Shown piece after piece: positions 11,328 to 22,805 of a stretch of 64,000 nucleotides of DNA; within the stretch, counting starts at the first letter, position 1, and every line of letters starts with the position of its first letter. This DNA is from Litsea cubeba. Taxonomy: Eukaryota > Streptophyta > Magnoliopsida > Laurales > Lauraceae. The stretch spans positions 60,738,247 through 60,802,246 of the forward strand of contig CM022944.1 in NCBI GenBank assembly GCA_012931725.1, given 5' to 3'. Both the position numbers and the translations under genes were made by a program. The notes beneath the pieces were generated by a model. It was not told the origin of the DNA and ran no database searches. It saw nothing but the letters and a program-made list of their open reading frames with translations.

Positions 11328-12898
11328 AGTCCCTCTAGTCGGTGAGACCTTAAGAAAACCTTGTCTCCGACCTTGAACTCTAAATCTCTCCTCTTGAGGT
11401 CTGCGTAACTCTTCTGGCAGTTTCTTGTAATCTTCAACCTGTCTGTAATCTGCTTCACTTTCTCACTGGTGTCACTAATGATCGAAGGTCCATGAAAACT
11501 ACGAACACCAATCTCTTCCCAACAAATTGGGGTCCTGCATTTCTGTCCGTACAAAGCTTCGAACGGTGCCATCCTTATACTGGAGTGATAGCTGTTGTTG
11601 TAGGCAAACTCGCACAAAGGAAGACTCTTCTCCCAGTCTTTCCTGAAATCGAGAACACAAGCCCGCAACATATCCTCCATAGTTTTGTTCGTCCTCTCAG
11701 TCTGTCCATCGATCTGAGGGTGATACGTAGTACTGAAATTCAATGTCGTACCCAAGGCCGCTTGCAAACTAACCCAAAATCTTCCCACAAATCTCATATC
11801 TCTGTCTGATACAATAGACTTTGGAACTCCGTGCAATCTGACTATGTCATCGATGTACTTGCGTGCCAAAATATCCATGGATCCTCTCATCTTCATTGGA
11901 CTGAAATGAGCTGACTTGGTGAGTCTGTCAACAATCACCCAAATGCTGTCATGGTCCTTTGTAGGTGGTAATCCTGCAACGAAGTCCATGGTAATGTGCT
12001 CCCACTTCCATCCCGGTGCCTGCAATGGCTGAAGTAATCCTGGAGGTCTCTGATGTTCAGCCTTTACTTGTTGACACACTAGACATCTCGAGACAAATCC
12101 CGCAATCTCCTTCTTCATGTTATTCCACCAATAAAAACTCTTCAGATTCTGGTACATCTTGGTGCTCCCTGGATGAATAGCATAACGAGAATGGTGTGCC
12201 TCAACCATAATCTCGTTCCTCAAATCATGTACATCCGTAATACACAATCTATCCTGACAATATAGCACACCCTCCACGAGTCTGAACTCTGGTCTGTCTG
12301 ATATGCTATCAATCACTCTAACTAACTCAGGATCCTCTGACTGACTGCTCTTGATTCTGTCCAAAATCTCTGGCTCCCAAGTATGCATGTTTGCAATCAT
12401 CACTGTCTCAGTCTGAGGCTGAAACTCTACATCTAAATCTCTGAATACTTCTGTCAAAGACCATTCCACTTGTAAACATCCGGTAGTTGCTTCCTTCCTG
12501 CTCAATGCATCTGCAACCACATTTGCTTTCCCGGGATGATATTTAATTGGGAAATCGTATTCTTTGATATACTCCATCCATCTAGTCTGCCTCATATTCA
12601 AATCTTTCTGTCCGAACAAGTATTGAAGACTCCTGTGATCCGAGTGAACCTCGAATTTGTCTCCGTACAGGTAGTGTCTCCATAGATTCAATGCCATAAC
12701 TACTGCTGCTAGCTCCAAATCAAGGGTAGCGTATCTCTTCTCGTGCTCTTTCAACTGTCTGGACCCGTAGGCCACGACTTTTCCTTCCTGCATGAGTACG
12801 CATCCCAAGCCAATGCCTAAAGCGTCTGTAAAAATCACAAACACTCCGGCTCCCATAGGTAAAGTAAGAACAGGAGCTGTAGTCAATCTAGTCTTCAA
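11324..12898 (-). pseudogene. Gypsy RNase H and integrase
   Basis: A 524-codon stretch. RNase H occupies roughly the first 140 residues (FTDALGIGLGCVLMQ with the first Asp, SDHRSLQYLF, and NVVADALSRK at its end). Integrase follows with the HHCC finger (H-x-x-R-Y-A-I-H-P-G then CLVCQQVK) and the DDE core (MDFVAGLP, VSDRDMRF, QIDGQTERTNKTMEDML). All catalytic residues can be seen. Two stops between 12899 and 12928 cut it from RT in the same frame, and a frameshift near 11350 cuts it from the integrase tail. The family and lineage call (Tekay/Del) rests on the RT and chromodomain text. Confidence 0.92.
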
Positions 12899-12928
12899 CT
12901 CTTGAAAGTTAGCCTCACACTATTCTGT

Positions 12929-13983
12929 CTAGGTAAAAGGAACATCCTTCCTTGTCAATTTGGTCAATGGAGCTGCTATGCTGGAAAATCCTTTCAGAAA
13001 TCTTCTATAATACCCTACCAAACCTAGAAAACTCCTAATTTGTGCTACTGTCTTCGGACTCTGCCAACTAACAACTGCTTCAATCTTCGCTGGATCCACT
13101 GCCAAACCTTCTCTAGAGATGATGTGTCCTAGAAAAGACACCTGCTCAAGCCAAAAATCACACTTATTTAGCTTGGCATAGAGCTGATTCTCTCTCAAGA
13201 TCAGTAATGAAGCTCGCAAATGCTCCACATGATCATCTCTGGACCTCGAATAGACTAAAACATCGTCTATGAACACCACTGTGTACTGATCTAAGTATGG
13301 AGCAAAGATCTTGTTCATCAAGGCCATGAATACACTCGGTGCATTGGTTAACCCAAATGGCATGACCAAGAATTCATAATGACCATAGGTCCTGAAGGCT
13401 GTCTTCTGCACATCTATGTCCTTAACTCGCAGCTGATGGTAGCCTGATCTCAAATCAATCTTAGAGAAGTACTGTGCTCCTTGCAGCTGATCAAATAATT
13501 CATCTATCCTGGGTAAAGGATACTTGTTCTTAATTGTAACCTGATTCAGCTGTCTGTAGTCTATGCACATACGCATTGTACCATCCTTCTTCTTCACAAA
13601 CAAAACCAGTGCATCCCATGGTGACACACTCGGTCTCACAAATCCTTTGTCCAAGAGATCTTGTAATTGAGCTTTCAACTCTCTTAGCTCCGCTGGAGCC
13701 ATACGATAAGGAGCTTTTGAAATTGGTGCCGATCCTGGCACAAGCTCAATCGTAAAGTCTATCTCTCGAACCGGTGGTAATCCAGGTATCTCCTCCGGAA
13801 AGACATCCGGGAATTCACATGCAATTGGAATATCCTCCACCGCTTTGGACAATTTATCCTCCGTGATAAATGCCACATAACCTTCACATCCCTCTTAATC
13901 AATCGATCTGCCCTCAAGGCTGAAATGACATAAGTGGATATGGGTCTCCTCTCACCAACAATCTCCACACTGTCTGCTAACAC
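12929..13983 (-). pseudogene. Gypsy reverse transcriptase (frameshifted N-terminus)
   Basis: The RT core is open from 13876 to 12929: YRMAPAELRELKAQLQDLL, MCIDYRQLNQVT, FSKIDLRSGYHQLRV, VMPFGLTNAPSVFM and the catalytic VFIDDVLVYS, ending in SFLGLVGYYRRFL. The preceding linker (ADSVEIVGERRPISTY) is in another frame from 13983; one base appears lost near 13890. A stop near 13981 separates the linker from protease. Two stops (TAG, TAG) follow at 12899-12928. The active-site Asp pair is intact. Confidence 0.92.
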
Positions 13984-14463
13984 TTACAATCTGATGGTCT
14001 TGTTGAAACAATCCATTACTGCCCGGTATGTGGATAACCAATCCATACCCAAAATCACATCAAAATCTTTCATTCCTAGGATGATCAAATCTGCAGATAG
14101 GATGTAAGTCTCTATCCACAATTTGCACGCTGGAAAATAGGACTCACACTGCACAGTTCTCCCTAAGGGAGTACTAACTAACAAAGTATAATGCAATGGA
14201 GCTATGTCTCCCACCAAACATGCAGCAAAAATAGGTGATACAAACGAGTGTGTGGAACCAGAACAAAATAAGACTCTAGCAGGTACATCTGAAATAGAGA
14301 GTGTACCTTCCACAACTCCTCCGATATCCTCTCCCTCCTGCATGTCTAAGGCATTAAGCCTACCATGCTGCTGAGGTCTCTGCTGATACCTTTGTTGATG
14401 TCCTTGCTGAAATCCTTGAGGCCTCTGCTGTCCCTGTTGTCCATGGGGTCTGAATTGTCCCAT
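13984..14463 (-). pseudogene. Gypsy aspartic protease, active Asp replaced
   Basis: A 159-codon fragment beginning in a Gln-rich linker and running through the retropepsin: VPARVLF then CSGSTHSFV, and ILGMDWLSTYRAVMDC towards the end. Chromovirus proteases here have D-S-G-A/S at the catalytic position; this copy has C-S-G-S (codon TGT near 14263). The catalytic Asp is therefore missing and the enzyme cannot mature gag-pol. It ends at a stop just before the RT linker. Confidence 0.9.
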
Positions 14464-14559
14464 GCCCTGCGGTGGTGCTGGTAAACGAAGCTGTTACTGC
14501 TGCTACTGTGGGGCTTGCCTTAAAGGCTGTGCTGCAATAGGTGGTCGTGGAGCAGCATT

Positions 14560-15612
14560 CCTCACACCTTGTCCTTGCTTCTTAAGGCAATCTTTCCCTT
14601 GGTGACCTTGCAAGTCACACTCAAAACATGCTCCTAACATCACTCTGCATTCTGTTGACAGGTGGTTCTTACCACAATGGACACAATGAAGTCTCTGTGG
14701 TTGATCAAATTTAGGCCTCTTGCCCTGCTGCTGATAATGTTGCTGTGACCTCTGCTGCTGATATGGCTGTTGTGGACGTTGCTGATATTGCTGCCGGTGC
14801 TGCTAATACTGATAGCTTGAAGTTTGGCTCTTACCCCGAGTCTGAATTTGTTTGAGGTTCTGATTGTAAAGTGCCTTCTCCCTGATGGACTCTTCAGCCC
14901 AGTAAGCCCGCTTGAGGTTTTCCTCATAAGTAGTCAAGGTAATGCTGGTCACCTTCTCCTTGATATTGGGGTTTAGTCCCCTGATAAACCTCATCACCTT
15001 TTCTGCTTCGGTCTTCACCAGAGATGGTGCAAACCGGGACAAGTTAGTGAACCGCCGCTCGTAAACCTGAACTGAGTCTTCTCCTTGTTGAAGGGTCTCA
15101 AACTCTGCTATCTTTAGTGCTGTAATATGAGGTGGAATATACTTAGTACGAAACAACGTACTAAAAGTTGTCCATGCAGGTTCATCCTCAACTGTAATAA
15201 AACGAGTCTTGACTGATTTCCACCACATTTATGCTGTGCCTCGAAGCATATAAGCTGTTAGTTGAACCCGCTCCTTGCCCGTGCACTTGAAGACATCGAA
15301 TATCTTCTCTATCTGTACGACCCATTCATCAGCATCAAGTGGATCCTCATTCCCAAAAAATTCTAGCGGATTTCTCTTCTTAAATTTATCGAACACGTCA
15401 TTAGGGTCTACTACCCTTGCTGGCATAATAACCTGTGTAGCTGGAACTGGCCTCTGTAATAAAACCATCATCTGAGTTTGTGCTTCTTGAGAAGCTACAA
15501 AGGCTTGCATGAGCTTGTTGAATCTGCCTTCCATGGAATCACTGTCAGTAGCATTAGCATTGCTACTTTCTGGGTTACCAGTACTGTTAGAACGTAAATT
15601 TCTGCCAGCCAT
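14560..15612 (-). pseudogene. Gypsy gag with CCHC knuckle
   Basis: The start is at 15612 (MAGRNLRSNS). The first 127 codons end at a TAA near 15229 and the frame then continues open to 14803 with the retrotransposon gag core (FRTKYIPPHITALKIAEFETLQQGEDSVQVYERRFTNLSRFAP, in pieces at residues ~25-70 of the second part). A Gln/Tyr-rich linker follows, then a CCHC knuckle CFECDLQGHQGKDC at about 14587-14628. The stop and later frame changes break the polyprotein. Gag would form the particle that packages element RNA. Confidence 0.88.
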
Positions 15613-15756
15613 CCTGAAACATAAGAAACGTTAATCCTATGGGACTCGACCTAGCAAACAAACTATACAATCTACAAAAGCTAAGATACCCAAAAGAAAA
15701 TTCCAATCCTCACACATCTTAGTTTCTACTTGTTTTTAAATCTAGAAACCAGTAAA

Positions 15757-15768
15757 GCTCTGATACCA
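15757..15768 (-). other. Gypsy (Tekay-type) primer-binding site
   Basis: Minus strand reads TGGTATCAGAGC, two bases from the inner edge of the 5' LTR; initiator tRNA-Met type. Confidence 0.9.
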
Positions 15769-15770
15769 CT

Positions 15771-18567
15771 TGTCATGTCCCCAAAATTTAACCCGGGGTT
15801 ATACGTGAGATTAGGGCTAATTAAAACTTTTTCCAACATAAGTCAAATATAACTTAGCCCCAATCGTGTCCTAATTGGATCGAAGACTGCTGTGAGGTCT
15901 AAACATTTCCTCAAATATAAACAATCAATAGCGGAAGCTTTAAAATTGAAAATGGTATCTTAAAGATGCATAGTTTGGAGCAATACTGAATATCATAATT
16001 AAAATTCAAAGTTTAAACACTTTAACCAAAAGTATTATTTACAACATTAGGCCACATCAAAACTTGGGCCTAATCAAAAGATAAACAAAAGTACAAAAGA
16101 TGAATCTATCAAGATAAGCATGAAGGCTCTCGAGTACGGGTTCAGTACGGCTATACAACGCCATCCGTACTATAGTCTAAGAAGTCATCAGGCTGATCCG
16201 CCTGTACTTCTTCCGTCGTCTCTTCCTCGGGATAGAAGGACTTGGTACCTATGCACCAAGAGTAGCATCGTCAATACGACGGTTGACAAGCAATGTATAT
16301 ATAAATGATAACAAGATATGCGTATCAAATCAGAGTGAACAAGAGACAAGATCAATAGAAAGATATGCATTTCAGACATAAGAAGTGCATAGTATACGAA
16401 TCATAAACAATCTAGCAAATAGGCAAGTCACATAAGCTAATACACCGCGGATAGTTTCACATGACCCTCCATACTCAACATGAGAGCTGTGGTAGAGTGG
16501 CATGGGATGAAACCCGGCAAGCAAGCAAGCAAGAGGGATACTAAGGGCCAAACAAAATCAAGAATGCAAGATGTATCCGATGGTGTACAATCCATCAAAA
16601 TATAAAAAGTAGTACTGCGCAGACTTTCAAACCAAGGTCCTCACACAGGTGGTGCCCCACCCTGTGTTGGGCGTTAACAGCTGAGTGATGCCTGACACAA
16701 GAGTCCTAGATAAGTAATAGTGAGGAAACTAGGTTTTCTTCCATGAACAAGATTCATCAATCAACAGAGAAACTACTTTTCCATTTATCAAATCAAGAAC
16801 AATCAAGCAAGCTTCATCAATCATTAAGTAGTTCTCATCAAGCTACCTAGCCTCAACACTTCCATCAATCAATAGACAAGATAAACAAGACATCAAGGGG
16901 ATCCTAGGTCATCATCTAAGTTCATCATCTAATCCCAAACCAAAACAAGTAAAGCAATCTATAGAACATGAACATTTCATGTAGAAAGTACCAAATGGTA
17001 CAATTTAGAATCGAGAGCGATAAATAATCCAATCTTAGGTCAATAGTTATTACCGTAATCTCGTACAACACTATTCAGTCAACGAAAGGAATAAGGTTCG
17101 CGATACCCGAACAAACAATCTTCGTGCATAGATATAAAAAAGGGTATCCCGTTGTCCCGTACCATTCAAGATTGATATAAGTTGAAAAACCGAGAAAACA
17201 GGAATAACGACGAGAAAATGCATGCCCAGAACATTCCTCGTATCAAGTCAAATGTGCCCAAAAAGGGTAATCAAGGTTCCACCTAAGTCCATAGACTAAG
17301 GATAATTCCTTTCGAAAAAGGAGGAATTCGGTCAGCTAGGTTCGGTTAGCCGACATGTTCGGTCAGCCGAGATCATACCGAAAAGGTGACCGACCGCATT
17401 AAAAACCCAGAAAACGAGCTCTCTGGAATTCTAACCGACAGGTCTCCCCAAGTGCATTTCGGTAGCCGAAATTGAAGTTCGGTTAGCCGATATTGCAGTT
17501 CGGCTAGCCGACACCCAGGTTCGGCTGCCCGACTGCGCCCAGAATTCTGAAGTGAATTCTGTGCAGAAAACAAAATGGGGAGTTTTGCTCCTTTCCATCA
17601 TTCACACCTGCAAACAAGGAAAATAGGACCTTGCCCTGACCACATACATCCATACCCCCTCTCCTCAAGTCCATCAATCTTTCAGTTTAATTTCCAATTA
17701 ATTTCATTAAACAATGAAACAAGATTATCATGCTTTCATTTCAAATCAATCATGATAAGAGCATAGGGTCATCTAAGCATTTCAGTCATCATTTCAAGGG
17801 AGAAGCAACATATCTAAGCATAAATATATAAATTCACTTGCCTTAATGATGAGCTAAGATAAAATCCCAAGAGAAATTGGGGAAATCCTTCTTTGAGCTC
17901 AAAAGTGGAGGAAACACTCTAAATCCCAAAATCTTTCTACAAAATGAATGCAATGGGATGTAGTGAGTCTCCCTAATCCATTTCTAACTAAAAGGAAGAA
18001 GAGTAGCTATGGTTAAAAGCTTTGGAGGCCTACCTTTCAATGGGTTGTTAATGGAAAGTCTTGAAAATGAGATGGTTGTGATCTTCGAGCTTTGAGGAAG
18101 ATGATGTGGAGCTTGGCCTGCGAAAATGGAGGTTCTATGGCTGGCGTTGGCAAGGAGGTAGTGAAGAGGAAGAAGAGCATGAATAGTAGTGAAAGGAGAT
18201 AGAGATGAAGAAGGAATGAGTCATCCGGATGATGAGGCTTTTAATAGAATAGGATGAAGGTTAATATGGGTTTAGTCCTCGGTTCACTTAAGTGATTATT
18301 TGGGCCTCTTTCTCGCGTCGAATCGAAACGCGATAAAAGACTAAAGTTCATGAAATGACAAGACCTATCCGATGCACCCAAACTCATAAAAACTCATAAT
18401 CTCAATTAAACCCCTGAAAACTTCCCAAAATTGCAAACCACCCCCCTACTGTACCCAAACGCACTCCGAATCACGTGAGATTTCATCCACACGATTCATA
18501 CGTCAAACCCGACTCGCTAAGACTCTAAACACACTTACTCACTAATCAACCAATTAATTATGAATAA
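15771..18567 (-). repeat. Gypsy (Tekay-type) 5' LTR, outer end truncated
   Basis: About 2.8 kb. Aligns with 8496-10877 from 16177 onward. Homology stops at AATTAATTATGAATAA; the left LTR continues with a further ~30 bp ending in GGGATGTTACA that is absent here. It shows the uninterrupted sequence of the copia insertion site at 16177-16181 (CTAAG). Confidence 0.9.
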
Positions 18568-19920
18568 GGAATGACATATTATCAAAGGATGGAAACAATC
18601 AATCAATCTAATATGATCCTTGGGCTATGATGCCAACTAACATAAATTAGTAAAATCAGACCCATCGAACAAAACGAAACAATAAATCTCAGTTGAATCT
18701 ACGTCCAAGATTCAATTATATGCCCCCTGTAAATGTCACAAATTCAAGCTACAGAATCTCAAGTTCCTATATTCCAACATTCCAATATCATGATACATTT
18801 CAAAAAACAACCAAAAACTAAGAAATTTCAACAAATTAAGAATAATCAACAAACAACAAATTACAAAAAACTAAAAAAAAAAACATAAGAGAATATTAAA
18901 ATAAATCAAAATCCTATCATGAGAAAACAATAATAATAAAATTGCACAAGCTTACCTTTGATTATTGTGGTTCTCTAGTACAGTTTCCTGAATCTCAGAA
19001 GGAAATTCAGGAAATAAAAGAAGAAAAGAGAACCCTTATTAGAGAGTAGTACAGTATATGCGTCTTGCCGACATTCGACAAAGAGGAGGAGGAAAAGAAG
19101 AAAGAAGAGAGAAGCTTTTACCCGCGTTCGATCGGGTTTGAAATCCAGAGCAAACAAGAGAAAGCAAAGCATTGGAGGGAGATTTTCCCAATGAACGACG
19201 ACAGACACGCTGAGAGTTAGGGAAACTTAGGGAAACTCCTTTTCTATCTATCTATCTCCTTTACTTTCCCAGGCCAAATAAAAATAGCATCACATTCCCA
19301 GGCCAAATAATATAGAATTTGGTCGATGTATACAACAATTCTGTAGACGGTATATGGATTAGGAAACTAGACCGAAGTAAACTAGATTAAGAGATTGTAA
19401 TTATCATATCTGGAGGCTTTAAAATTCCTTTCTAAACAAAAGGACATAAAAATTAGATTAGCATTACAGCAGTTAGGATCCTCTAAGGCTTACAAGTCCT
19501 AGTAACCTAAAAACAAAATCCCTCTGGATTTTACTCAGTTAGCTCAAGATCTCAAAGAGATCCCTAAAGACACCTTTTCATTTTACTGAAAGGACTCCTT
19601 CCCCCAATATATAATATATGTATTATTTTATATACTTTCTTTCTCTCATGTTTGCAAAACACAAAATCCCTAACATTTTTGTCTACTCATTGATTATTCG
19701 AAAATCCTATGTTTTCGCTTCTAATTCTCTAACCGGGAGTCCTATTTAAGAACCGTCAGTTCATACAAGTTACTCTACCCTCGAGTGAGTGCTCGTGCCG
19801 GTTTTTTATTTTTCCAAGGGTCGTTACCCATTCCGGACCCCCGATGAGCCGTTTTCGAAAGCCAAAACCCTTCCCTCTCCCATCGGTCATTCATCTCTAA
19901 ATATAATAAAGAGAAAAATT
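18568..19920. other. Non-coding flank with possible cut-off gene exon
   Basis: This stretch has no recognisable coding domain. On the minus strand a moderately GC-rich block (about 19215 down to 18958) ends in AAAG followed by GTAAGC, a good splice donor, and resembles a 5' untranslated first exon. The downstream part would have been displaced by the gypsy insertion. The rest is AT-rich. A copy of a ~170-bp repeat lies at 19696-19866. Confidence 0.35.
19696..19866 (+). repeat. Dispersed ~170-bp repeat, copy A
   Basis: Shares with copies B and C the ordered blocks CTAACCGGGAGTC, CCGTCAGTTC, TACAAGTTA, TGCTCGTGCCG and GGACCCCCG. Lies just outside the CACTA left end. Confidence 0.8.
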
Positions 19921-20310
19921 CACTACAACAAGTTGCACTTTTAGCGACGTTTTTACAAATTTGTCGGTAAAGATAGCATTTTACCGACGTATATAATTTC
20001 GTCGGCAAATTTCATTCTTAAATTAACTTTGTTTTTAAAAAATTAGAAATTTTCACCGATGAAAACAAACGTCGGCAAATGTTTTTTATTTATTTTGCCG
20101 ACGAAAAAAAATGTCGGTAAAACCATTTGTAATTTTTATTTATTTTTCTTTTTATTTTACCGACGAAAACAAACGTCGGCAAAGGTTACTTTTTATTTTT
20201 ATTTTATTTCATGTTGTCGATGAAAAAAATGTCGGTAAAACCATTTTTAATTTTTATTTATTTCTCTTTTTATTTTAAAGATGAAAAAAAATCATCGGCA
20301 AAAGTCTTTG
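19921..20310 (+). repeat. CACTA left terminus and subterminal repeats
   Basis: Terminal CACTACAACAAG, then motif pairs of the form TTGCCGACG-(A-rich)-TGTCGGTAAA near 19985, 20055, 20096, 20157 and 20216. Each pair is a short inverted repeat. In CACTA elements such motifs bind the tnp1-type protein. Confidence 0.85.
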
Positions 20311-21763
20311 CAGTATTATTTATTTTTCTTTCTCATTTTATAGAAAAAAAAAGGTCATAAATTCCCACATTATAAAATAAAAGGGTTATATTTTTATCGC
20401 CTTATTATCAACATTTCATAGTGTAATTTGTATCTCAGCCTAATAGATAAATTCTTTGTAAAATCGTATTGAGACAGGAAATCAAATTCTCACCTGCCTT
20501 ACTCGTTAATGATTGAAGTGGATATAACTCATACCATGTAAGATGTGCCTTAAGTTAATCAATGATAAGAAAGTATGAGATCAAAGTTGTAGCTCAGGTG
20601 AGTAGAGAATGGGTGTGTGAGTTCAAAATCCAAATCCCATGTAGCAAAAAAACAAATAAAATCTAATTGACATTCATAGCAGGGAACATACATAAAATAT
20701 ATAGCAGGCCATTAATTGAGCAGCAAACAAGGCATGAAATGACACAGGTAAAAAAAAATACTAAATTGTGTATGTAAATTCACATCATACTTAAACAAAT
20801 TGCAAGCCATAAGTCAATGCAGTAAGTAAATCCAGAGAAACCCAATCCACAAAATTCAGTTAAACAACTATTTTCCAATGATCTGTAGGTGGGGCCCTTG
20901 CAATGGATGAGAGTTGTTCAAAAGCGGTCCATTCCAAACTAAAAGATCTAAGGTATCTGGTCTTTTCAACTGTCATCTCTTCCAAGTTTGAAGATTTCTC
21001 TGTGGACCCCAGTGGGGCCCTAATATCTTGCCCTGGCATGAATCTATGGATTACAAATACAGAGAGTGGTGTCCATTTAATAGAACAATACTCCAACCAT
21101 CATCTGCAAAGACTCTCGAAGAACCCGGCCAGCGTCTCTCCGTTTTTCTTCTTGCCAGACGCCAGTGATCATTCAAGAAGGTATGTGAAATATCATTCTA
21201 GTTTAATCTTCTTCTATCTATACTCCCTCATTCTCTTATTCGTACCAGTTAGATCCGCACGCTGCTGGTCGCCCAAACCCCAGGTCGCCCTGCCCGCCCC
21301 ACCACTAATAGTCGTCCATTTGGGGCCCATGGTTTTAAAAAAGGTAGATATAAATGTTTGTTGTTTTTTTAGATATCTCAACGTTTTTTCTACAAATATC
21401 TTGAGATCTGAGATAGATCAACGATTGAAATTTTCGCACGTGGCTGTGTTTGACCTTCTGCAGATATCTAACGATTTGGATCATGAATTCGGGTCCCATA
21501 AATTAAAAAAAATGAAAAACCGGACTGTCGAATGATGACGTCCATATCACTCTAGCGACAAACATCTATCTGCTTCAGACAAGTTTATTTGATTGGAATC
21601 AGCCACTTTTTTTTTTTACTTCATGACTTCATGAAACAGACATTATTTGTCTTAATACCATTTGAAATGGACACGGTAGAAGCTTCAACCAAACATGCTA
21701 AAACCGGATTCAATCAGTTTTAAGCCAATGAGAGGAGAAAATTAGAGATGCCAAACTGAACCT
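20311..21763. other. Unassigned segment between subterminal repeat clusters
   Basis: The first part (20311-20860) is AT-rich without features. A more balanced block at 20880-21182 ends in AAGAAG followed by GTATGTG, a good donor, and contains an open frame without a domain I recognise; it may be a captured host gene piece. A second mixed block lies at 21250-21540. No family can be named. Confidence 0.35.
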
Positions 21764-22104
21764 AAGTGTTAAGAATCCAATGTTTTTAGGTATAATTCGT
21801 TAACCGGGAGTCGCATTTACGAGTCGTCAGTTCCTGCAAGTTAATTTTGCCTCGAGCGAGGTACTCGTGCCGGTTTCCAATTTTTTCAGAGCCTTTCCCA
21901 TTTCGGACCCCTGGCGGGCCTTTTCCGAGCCTAAGTGTTGAAAAATCTTATGTTTTAATTCTCTTCTAATTCTCTAACCGGGAGTCCTATTTGTGAGCCG
22001 TCAGTTCCTACAAGTTACTATGCCCTCAAGCGAAGTGCTCGTGCCGATTTTGATTTTTTCGGGGGCCGTTTCCAGTTCTGGACCCCCGGTGGGCCGTTTT
22101 CAAG
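21764..22104 (+). repeat. Tandem ~170-bp repeat, copies B and C
   Basis: Copy B is about 21764-21930 and copy C about 21931-22104, followed by the start of another unit (CTAAGTGTTGG). Both match copy A at 19696; C is visibly closer to A than B is. Confidence 0.85.
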
Positions 22105-22129
22105 CCTAAGTGTTGGAAAATCCATTTTT

Positions 22130-22455
22130 ATTTTTATTTTACGTCGGTAAAACTATCAAAGGCTATTATTGATGAATTATATGACGTCGGTAAAATGAAC
22201 ATTTAGTAACATTTTTTGTAAAACGTCGGTAATGTTTAATTTTATTTTTAGGAAAATAAAAAATTAGAGTCCTTGTACGGAGGAATTTTTTTTACCGACA
22301 AAAATTAGCGTCGAAAAGTTTATCATTGACGTTTAATATAAAACATCGGTAAAGGTTGGTAGACGTTTTTACTTGTTTTCAAATAAAAAAAATTAAATTA
22401 ATTTTTACCGACGAAAACTCTATTTTTTGCAACGAAAAATAATCATCGGCAAATT
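22130..22455 (+). repeat. CACTA second subterminal repeat cluster
   Basis: CGTCGGTAAAA near 22142 and 22185, ACGTCGGTAATG near 22224, TTACCGAC near 22290, CATCGGTAAAGG near 22345, TTACCGACG near 22405 and TCATCGGCAAA near 22443. Same family as the 19921-20310 cluster. Confidence 0.8.
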
Positions 22456-22495
22456 TCCCAATTTTTTCCCTCTCCCGCCACCAAATCCCCTCTTT

Positions 22496-22805
22496 TCACT
22501 CTCTCTCCTGTGCGCTCTTCTCTCACTCTATCTACTCTCGCTCTCGCTCTCTTTGCTATTTCTCTCTCTATCGCTCAATCTCAGTGCGCTCTCTCTCGCT
22601 CGATCTCTCTACTCTCTCTCTCTGTCTCTCTCACTCTCTCGCTTGATCTCTCTGCTCTCTCTCACTCGATCTCTCTGCTCTCTTTCTCTCTCGCTCTCTC
22701 GATATGCTCTTTCTCTCTCTTTCTGCTTTCTCTCTCTCGCTCTCTCGATTTGCTCTTTCTCTCTCTCTCTCTCTCTATTTTCTCTCTCTCGCTCTCTCTC
22801 TCTTT
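22496..22805. repeat. CT-rich low-complexity tract
   Basis: Long (TCTC)n/(TCGC)n microsatellite-like tract. Long frames across it encode only Ser/Leu repeats and are not genes. Such tracts are usual just upstream of plant transcription units. Confidence 0.9.

Larger units (their letters stand above)
8496..18567 (-). mobile_element. Ty3/gypsy chromovirus, Tekay/Del type, degenerate
   Basis: Minus-strand element with LTR sequence at 8496-10907 (remainder beyond the copia insertion) and 15771-18567. Internal order is gag, zinc knuckle, protease, RT, RNase H, integrase, chromodomain-like tail. The LTR begins TGTAACATCCCGACCC and ends GACATGACA, a form common in Tekay/Del elements. The primer site TGGTATCAGAGC is at 15757-15768. 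The coding region has stops, frameshifts and a changed protease active site, so the copy is dead. The outermost ~30 bp of the right LTR are absent, so no target duplication can be read. Confidence 0.93.

Noticed and set aside
11492..11809. Plus-strand frame of 105 codons
   Set aside because: Shadow of the minus-strand integrase frame.
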